Positions 58,624 through 64,000 of a DNA stretch of 64,000 bases are shown piece by piece. Below the pieces are notes generated by a model, which was not told where the DNA came from, did no database searches, and saw nothing but the letters and a program-made list of their open reading frames with translations. Both the position numbers and the translations under genes were made by a program. Location: assembly GCA_016756725.1 (NCBI GenBank), contig JAESII010000007.1, forward strand, positions 148,985-212,984, given 5' to 3'. The DNA comes from Synergistaceae bacterium. GTDB taxonomy: Bacteria; Synergistota; Synergistia; Synergistales; Aminithiophilaceae. The number at the start of each line of letters is the position of its first letter. Within the stretch, counting starts at the first letter, position 1.

Positions 58624-59950
58624 GAGCGGAACCTCCTGTTGTTCCGAAAAAGCGGAGTTCTTTTCCCAAGGCCTTGACTCCGGCGAGAAGATCGAGGATC
58701 GATCCGGCCATGGTGACGCCGGCAACGGGTTCGGCGGGATGGCCGCTTCGGATGAGGGCACCCTTGATACCCAGGGAGAACTCGCCGCTCACCGTGTCGA
58801 CGGTGTGAAGCCCCATGATCTCGGTGACGAAAATTCCCCCTTCCGCAGCCTTGAGGAGATCCTCCGTCGAGGCCGTCCCGGGCAAGAAGAAGAGGTTGTT
58901 GGTTCCCACATCGGGCAGGGTGCCCACACCGCGGGCACCGTTGCCCGTCGAGGCACGACCTTCCAGTCTGGCATGGCGGAGGTCGTAAAGGAAAGACAAG
59001 ACGCGCCCCCCCTCGAGAAGGGTCGTGCGACCGGTGGGGACGCCTTCACCGTCGACGAGGGAACTGCCCATCCCTCCGGGGATGCGTCCGTCGTCGACGA
59101 GGGTCAGACAGGAGGCTGCAACCGCGTCTCCCATACGTCCGGCAAGGAGGGAACTCTTCCGACGGACATTGGAGGCGAGAAAGAGCTCTCCCAGGAGATC
59201 GACAAAATCAGCCGTCACTTCAGCATCGAGGACGAGAGGATACCGCCCCGTCGGCAGGGACTTCCCTCCCAGGACGAGAGCCGTCTTCTCGACGGCCTCG
59301 CGGGCATGGAAGAGAGGATCAAGACCCTTGAGGCTGCGGGACTCGCCGCCACTGCCTCCCATTTCGACAGTCTCTCCCTCTTCGAGGACGACGGAGACGC
59401 CGCAGGCGGCAAAAGTCGCCCGATGCCAGAAGGAAAGGCCTTCGGTGGAGGCATAGAAACCTTCGCCCCAGCCGTCATCCCAGGAGGCACTGCGCACGGC
59501 CACGATCCGGGGGTCGCAGTCACGGGCCCTGCCGTCCATAGAACGGCACAGCTCGTGGCGCTCTGAGGCCGTCAGGGCCATGATACGGGGATCTTCGAGC
59601 TCAAGATCCACCTCATCGGCAGCAGGCCCGCCATAAAGTCCGAGCCCTTCAAGAACCTCGGCCTGGCGACAGTTGTGCAGGCTCCACTGGAGCAGATGTT
59701 CCAGGCGATGGCGGTCCAGACTGTTGACGAAGGCGACGCCCTGGCGGCCCGCGCCGTCAAGAAGGCGCAGCCCCAACCCCTGGCCCGACCCCATCCGATC
59801 CTCTTCGGGTTCGCCGTCACAGAGGGAAAAGGAGTTGCGCACCCCCCAGGTCCAGAGAAGATCCGCCTGGGCCGCTCCCCGTCTGAGTGCGGCGTCGAGG
59901 AGCCAGGTCGCGGCCCCTTCGACGTCTTCGCGCCGCACCCTTTCGATCAA
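58589..59950 (-). CDS. TldD/PmbA family protein (PmbA/TldE type)
   Basis: VVLDAEVTADFVDLLGELFLASNVRRKSSLLAGRMGDAVAA...GTNNLFFLPGTASTEDLL...FVTEIMGLHTVDTVSGEFSLGIKGALI. Confidence 0.88.
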   Translation of the reverse strand: MIERVRREDVEGAATWLLDAALRRGAAQADLLWTWGVRNSFSLCDGEPEEDRMGSGQGLGLRLLDGAGRQGVAFVNSLDRHRLEHLLQWSLHNCRQAEVLEGLGLYGGPAADEVDLELEDPRIMALTASERHELCRSMDGRARDCDPRIVAVRSASWDDGWGEGFYASTEGLSFWHRATFAACGVSVVLEEGETVEMGGSGGESRSLKGLDPLFHAREAVEKTALVLGGKSLPTGRYPLVLDAEVTADFVDLLGELFLASNVRRKSSLLAGRMGDAVAASCLTLVDDGRIPGGMGSSLVDGEGVPTGRTTLLEGGRVLSFLYDLRHARLEGRASTGNGARGVGTLPDVGTNNLFFLPGTASTEDLLKAAEGGIFVTEIMGLHTVDTVSGEFSLGIKGALIRSGHPAEPVAGVTMAGSILDLLAGVKALGKELRFFGTTGGSALAVDDMAIAGL

Positions 59951-60981
59951 AGCGACTGCACCGCCTCGACGAGGGACTTCCCGATCTCCTCAACGGCCAC
60001 GGAAGGCACGTCAAGGTGCGTCACGATACGAATCAAGGCGGGACCTGCCTTGCCGACAAGGACACCCCGGCTACGACAGGCCTCGATGAAGGCCGTTTCC
60101 AGGCCTTCCCGGGGAAGGCGGAAATAGATCATGTTCGTGCCGTTGGGGACGTCCATCAGGTCGACGGCACTGTCACGGAGAATCGAGGCGAGCCGCCGCG
60201 CCTTCTCATGATCCTCGGCGAGACGGTCGATACGGGATCGAAGGGCGACAAGGCCGGCAGCGGCCAAGATCCCCGCCTGTCGCATGCCGCCGCCGAGGGC
60301 CTTACGCCACTTGCGAGCTTTCATGATCAGCTCCTGGGGACCACAGAGGAGGGAGCCGACGGGGGCTCCCAAACCCTTGGAGAGACAGATCTGGACGGAA
60401 TCGACGAGACTGCCGTATCGCGCGGGGGCGACGCCCCAGGCTACGGAGGCGTTGAAGAGACGGGCCCCGTCAAGGTGAAGGAGAACGCCCTTCTCCCTGG
60501 CTGCCTGACAGAGGGGTTCCATCTCCTCCGGAGAGAGGGCACGGCCGCCACAGGCGTTATGGGTGTTTTCCAGACAGAGAAGCCTCGTTCTCACCTGGTG
60601 GACATCCCTGCCGTCATAACAGAGCGAAAGGAAGGACTCCAGGGGAGGAAGCCCCTCGGCGTCGTCGACGGGAAGGGGCATGATGCCCCCCAGGGCGGCC
60701 ATCCCACCAGCCTCATACTTGAAGATGTGAGACCGCATGCCGATCACGGCCCCCTCTCCACGCTGGCAGTGAGAAAGGAGGGCCAGCAGATTACCCATCG
60801 TCCCCGACGCCGCAAAAAGGGAGGCCTCCATGCCGAGCAGGCGGGCTCCTTCCCTTTCCAGTTCGATGACCGTCGGGTCCTCGACATAGACGTCGTCGCC
60901 GACAGGAGCCTCGGCCATAGCCTTTCTCATGACGGCGCAGGGGCGCGTAACGGTGTCACTTCGAAGATCCCACAAAGACAT
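59947..60981 (-). CDS. Low-specificity L-threonine aldolase
   Basis: DLRSDTVTRPCAVMRKAMAEAPVGDDVYVEDPTVIELE, LENTHNACGGRALS, LHLDGARLFNA, SVQICLSKGLGAPVGSLLCG. Confidence 0.95.
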   Translation of the reverse strand: MSLWDLRSDTVTRPCAVMRKAMAEAPVGDDVYVEDPTVIELEREGARLLGMEASLFAASGTMGNLLALLSHCQRGEGAVIGMRSHIFKYEAGGMAALGGIMPLPVDDAEGLPPLESFLSLCYDGRDVHQVRTRLLCLENTHNACGGRALSPEEMEPLCQAAREKGVLLHLDGARLFNASVAWGVAPARYGSLVDSVQICLSKGLGAPVGSLLCGPQELIMKARKWRKALGGGMRQAGILAAAGLVALRSRIDRLAEDHEKARRLASILRDSAVDLMDVPNGTNMIYFRLPREGLETAFIEACRSRGVLVGKAGPALIRIVTHLDVPSVAVEEIGKSLVEAVQSL

Positions 60982-61009
60982 GGTTATCCCTCCCGGGAAC
61001 AGTCAATTC

Positions 61010-61924
61010 TCAGAAACCATCCTGGAGAGAGCTTTTGGGAAAACCCTCCCTCGAAGAGGCGAGATTCATGAGGAACAGATAGGGGAAATGACTTTCTTCT
61101 ATTTCCACGCCCAGAGCGACGTCCGGGCGATTGGCACCATGATAATCGGAGCCTGCCGTTGGCTCCAGTCCCATTTCGGCGGCGAGGCGGAGGAAACGGA
61201 GCCGCTCCGCGGCGGCATGATGGCCGGAGTAGCACTCTAGCCCCCACAATCCGGCATCCTTGAGTCGGAAGAGTAGCCGTTTCAGCTCGTCGTCGTCAAG
61301 ACCGGTCTGGATCGGATGGGCCAACGAGGCGACGCCTCCCGCAGCCCCGATGGTCTCGATGCAGCTTTCGGCGTCAAGGCGCCGGCGGGGAACATAAGCG
61401 GCGCCATCACGTCCGAGGAATCGCTGGAAGGCCGTCGTCATGTCCGGTACGTAGCCTCTGCGGACAAGGGCACGGGCGATATGGGGCCTGGCGACGACAT
61501 CGCCGCAAGCTTCCCGTTCGATCTCTTCCGCCTCGAGGGGACAACCGAGGTCGGCTAGACGGAGGCGCACGGCCTCGTTTCTCTCCCGTCGCCTTTCCCG
61601 CAGACGGCAGAGGTGGCGCTCCAAGACGGAGGAACCGAGAACGATGCCGTAGCCCAGAATGTGAAGCGTGTAGGGTGCTTCTGCCGAAAGCTCGATTCCC
61701 GTCAGCCCCGTCAGGGAAGAACGGACACAGGCCTCGAGAAATTCGGGCAGCCCCGCCGTCGTGTCATGGTCGGTGAGGGCGACGAGATCCAGTCTCCCCT
61801 TCCCGGCCATGAGGGCAACTTCCTCCGGTGTCGCCGTGCCGTCGGAGGCCGTGCTGTGGACATGAAGATCGACGCGTCGCAAGTGGCGACGTGTCCTGTG
61901 GAAAAACTTACTTTTCCTCTTCAC
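61010..61924 (-). CDS. PHP-domain phosphoesterase (YciV/RNase AM-like)
   Basis: VDLHVHSTASDGTATPEEVALMAGKGRLDLVALTDHDTTAGLPEFLEA...GVASLAHPIQTGL; GTG start. Confidence 0.9.
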   Translation of the reverse strand: MKRKSKFFHRTRRHLRRVDLHVHSTASDGTATPEEVALMAGKGRLDLVALTDHDTTAGLPEFLEACVRSSLTGLTGIELSAEAPYTLHILGYGIVLGSSVLERHLCRLRERRRERNEAVRLRLADLGCPLEAEEIEREACGDVVARPHIARALVRRGYVPDMTTAFQRFLGRDGAAYVPRRRLDAESCIETIGAAGGVASLAHPIQTGLDDDELKRLLFRLKDAGLWGLECYSGHHAAAERLRFLRLAAEMGLEPTAGSDYHGANRPDVALGVEIEESHFPYLFLMNLASSREGFPKSSLQDGF

Positions 61925-62423
61925 CCTCGATGATTTCTCTGATATCCAGAAGACGGGGAAGGTCGAGGAGACAGATCAGGCGACCGTCGTCTATCTTGGC
62001 CACTCCTTCGAGATACTCGGCGTCAGCGCTCGTCTCCACCCGATCGGCACTCTCGATCTCGGCCTCATAAATCGTCCGCACTTCACGGACGGCGTCGACC
62101 ATCACGCCCAGGTTGAGATCCTCGAATTCGGCGACGACGATCCGCGAATCGCTGTCCGCCTCGGAAGACTCCCGTCCCATCTTGATCGACATGTCCAGAA
62201 CGGGAATCACCGTTCCTCTCAGGTTGATGACACCCCGGATATAACCTGGGGCCTTGGGAACGCGGGTGATCCTTCCGGGGACACGGACGATCTCCCGGAC
62301 CAGATTGACGTCAAGGCCGTAAAACTCTTCGTTCAGATCGAAAACGAGAATGATTCTTTCTTTACCTCTCGTCTCGGCGTCAAGGGTCATCTGCTCCTTC
62401 TCCGATGTCTCGAGAATTGACAT
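61908..62423 (-). CDS. cheW: CheW-type chemotaxis coupling protein
   Basis: ILVFDLNEEFYGLDVNLVREIVRVPGRITRVPKAPGYIRGVINLRGTVIPVLDMSIKMG. Confidence 0.93.
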   Translation of the reverse strand: MSILETSEKEQMTLDAETRGKERIILVFDLNEEFYGLDVNLVREIVRVPGRITRVPKAPGYIRGVINLRGTVIPVLDMSIKMGRESSEADSDSRIVVAEFEDLNLGVMVDAVREVRTIYEAEIESADRVETSADAEYLEGVAKIDDGRLICLLDLPRLLDIREIIEGEEEK

Positions 62424-62636
62424 GGGGGCACCTCCTGTGGACGTATGAATCCCTTCCTATTGTAGCGGCCAAAAAAGCCCGGAGCCATCCTATTCAGAAG
62501 ACAGCCGCGACAGAATCTTATCACGTCCGCCGAGGCAATCAGAAAAAAGCGAACCGGTTCACCTATCCCTAACTGGAATGAAATCTTGCTCGATCCATGC
62601 TATGCTATGGGGGTAGAAAGATAGGAGGTCATCGAC

Positions 62637-62990
62637 GTGTCCGAAAATGATACCCTTCAGTCCTACCTCGAGTCGTGCCGCCTCGTTACGGCACGACTCG
62701 TTGAAAGCGTTATCCGCAACAGCCAGATGGCCTCATCGACGACACCGGAAATGGAAGAACTCTTCAGCCAATGGAGAGACCTCATGGCTCACGAGCTCCT
62801 GTCCCAGTGCGACGCGGGCGGACTCGACGTGGATCGCGTCGCCGCCAGAATCGGCATCTCCTCTTCAAGCGCCCTGTCGCTCCTTCTCGCCCTCCACCGC
62901 AGCGGCGAAATAACGATCGGCAATGTCCAATTCGAGCGCAAGGCCAGCCCGAACCGCGAAATCTGCGATTGCCTGAGAGAAGACTCTTAG
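62637..62990 (+). CDS. Hypothetical protein with winged-helix-like C-terminus
   Basis: GTG start with aggagg upstream; DVDRVAARIGISSSSALSLLLALHRSGEITIGNVQF resembles a small wHTH. Confidence 0.6.
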   Translation: MSENDTLQSYLESCRLVTARLVESVIRNSQMASSTTPEMEELFSQWRDLMAHELLSQCDAGGLDVDRVAARIGISSSSALSLLLALHRSGEITIGNVQFERKASPNREICDCLREDS

Positions 62991-63015
62991 CCAGAAGACT
63001 GGGAGGGACCCGGCT

Positions 63016-63762
63016 ATGACCGATATCGAACTGTTGGCACAGAGGGCAAGAAGAAAGGCCGCCTTGGCCGAGGCAGGTCTTCTGACGCGCCCCAAGGCGG
63101 AGGCCATTCGCGCCATCATCGACCACACCCTTCTCCGCACTTCCGCCCGAGAGGAGGACATCGTCAGACTCTGCAACGAGGCAGCTCAAGAGGGTTTTGC
63201 CTCCGTCTGCGTCCCCCTCGCCTGGGTTCCCCTCGCCGCACAGGTCCTGACGGGAGAAAGCGTCAACGTCGGGACCGTCGCCGCCTTCCCTCTTGGTGCT
63301 TACCCCCTGGAGCTGAAACTGGCCGAGATCGAATGGGCCGTCGCCAACGGAGCTCATGAAATCGACGTCGTTCTTCATGTCGGCAAGCTCCTGGACGGCA
63401 AAAAAGAAGAGACTCTGGCGGAAATGGAGGGCTTCCGGGCGGCCTCACAGGGGCGATGCCTCAAGGTCATCGTCGAGACACCTTGCCTCAACGATGTCCA
63501 GAAGGTCACCGTAGCCCGCCTGGCCAGCCAAGCCAAGGTCGATTTTATCAAAACCTGCACGGGTTTCGGCGGCCCGGCCAGCCTCTATGACGTGGCTCTC
63601 CTCAAGTCGGCCGCCGGCGACGACGTGAAAATCAAGGCCTCAGGCGGCATTCGCAATGAGGCCCAGGCTCTGGCGATGATGGCCGTCGGCGCCGACCGCA
63701 TCGGCACCTCCCAGGGCCTTGCCATCCTGGGAAAGCAGGAGACATCTCTCCGGAGCTCATAG
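63016..63762 (+). CDS. deoC: Deoxyribose-phosphate aldolase
   Basis: IIDHTLLRTSAREEDIVRLCNEAAQEGFASVCVPLAWV, NVGTVAAFPLG, KVDFIKTCTGF, KIKASGGIRN, GADRIGTSQG. Confidence 0.96.
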   Translation: MTDIELLAQRARRKAALAEAGLLTRPKAEAIRAIIDHTLLRTSAREEDIVRLCNEAAQEGFASVCVPLAWVPLAAQVLTGESVNVGTVAAFPLGAYPLELKLAEIEWAVANGAHEIDVVLHVGKLLDGKKEETLAEMEGFRAASQGRCLKVIVETPCLNDVQKVTVARLASQAKVDFIKTCTGFGGPASLYDVALLKSAAGDDVKIKASGGIRNEAQALAMMAVGADRIGTSQGLAILGKQETSLRSS

Positions 63763-63784
63763 ACAAAAACCCGTGCTCTCGTGG

Positions 63785-63836
63785 AAAAGGCGGGCTCTAT
63801 CCGACGCGGCCCCGCATCGGATAGAGCCCGCCTTTT
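63785..63836. terminator. Terminator hairpin after deoC
   Basis: aaaaggcgggctctatccga-(12)-tcggatagagcccgcctttt. Confidence 0.88.
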
Positions 63837-63873
63837 TGCGTTTTGTCCTCCTCCTTCAAGCCTCAGTAACAGT

Positions 63874-63908
63874 CGAAGGGGGAGATCCAGACAGGATCTC
63901 CCCCTTCG
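63874..63908. terminator. Terminator-like hairpin downstream of 5S rRNA
   Basis: cgaagggggagatcc-agaca-ggatctcccccttcg. Confidence 0.8.
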
Positions 63909-63923
63909 GCGTTATCTAGGTTT

Positions 63924-64000
63924 TCGGCAGTGACCTACTCTCCCGCGGGTTCCCCCCGGAGTACCATCGGCGCTGGAGGGCTTAACTGCCGGGTTCGGCA
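63924..64000 (-). rRNA. rrf: 5S ribosomal RNA, 3' part (truncated by window edge)
   Basis: Minus strand: TGCCGAACCCGGCAGTTAAGCCCTCCAGCGCCGATGGTACTCCGGGGGGAACCCGCGGGAGAGTAGGTCACTGCCGAAA; canonical 5S 3' half. Confidence 0.95.

Noticed and set aside
59887-61071. 394-aa ORF antisense to the threonine aldolase gene
   Set aside because: Shadow ORF; the sense strand is a clear aldolase.

Overview
The window is about 64 kb of high-GC bacterial chromosome and is mostly ordinary core and metabolic content. Gene content (grd-type reductase subunit, amino-acid catabolism enzymes, HgdC/YjiL-type activase, TctABC, FadL remnant) suggests an anaerobic amino-acid-fermenting bacterium, possibly Synergistota; this taxonomic guess is inference. 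Main blocks: the N-terminus of a glycine/sarcosine/betaine reductase B subunit (truncated at the left edge); CdaR-type regulator plus FetAB-like ABC pair; saccharopine dehydrogenase/NhaC/GntR; MFS plus tag; an Mrp/MBH-type antiporter operon with no MrpA; a decayed fadL; two tRNA clusters plus tRNA-Asn, -Cys and -Trp; a YjiL/YjiM-like activase and double-cubane-type reductase followed by a sugar-type ABC transporter; glgB; rplL-rplJ-rplA-rplK-nusG-secE-tRNA-Trp-rpmG-tuf; a TetR/TolC/MFP/RND efflux operon with a damaged MFP gene; tctCBA next to a CitA/CitB-like two-component system coupled to mgtE; rpsI-rplM; secG/rdgB/rph; amidase, TldE, threonine aldolase, PHP, CheW, deoC; and a truncated 5S rRNA at the right edge. 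Best leads: the double-cubane reductase/activase/ABC transporter locus, the MBH-like antiporter module without MrpA or hydrogenase genes, the mgtE-sensor kinase coupling next to a tricarboxylate transporter, gene relics missed by ORF calling (FadL, LUD-domain protein, MFP frameshift), a perfect 54-bp palindrome over the tag stop codon, and rplL separated from rpoBC. No CRISPR array, prophage or intact transposon was found.
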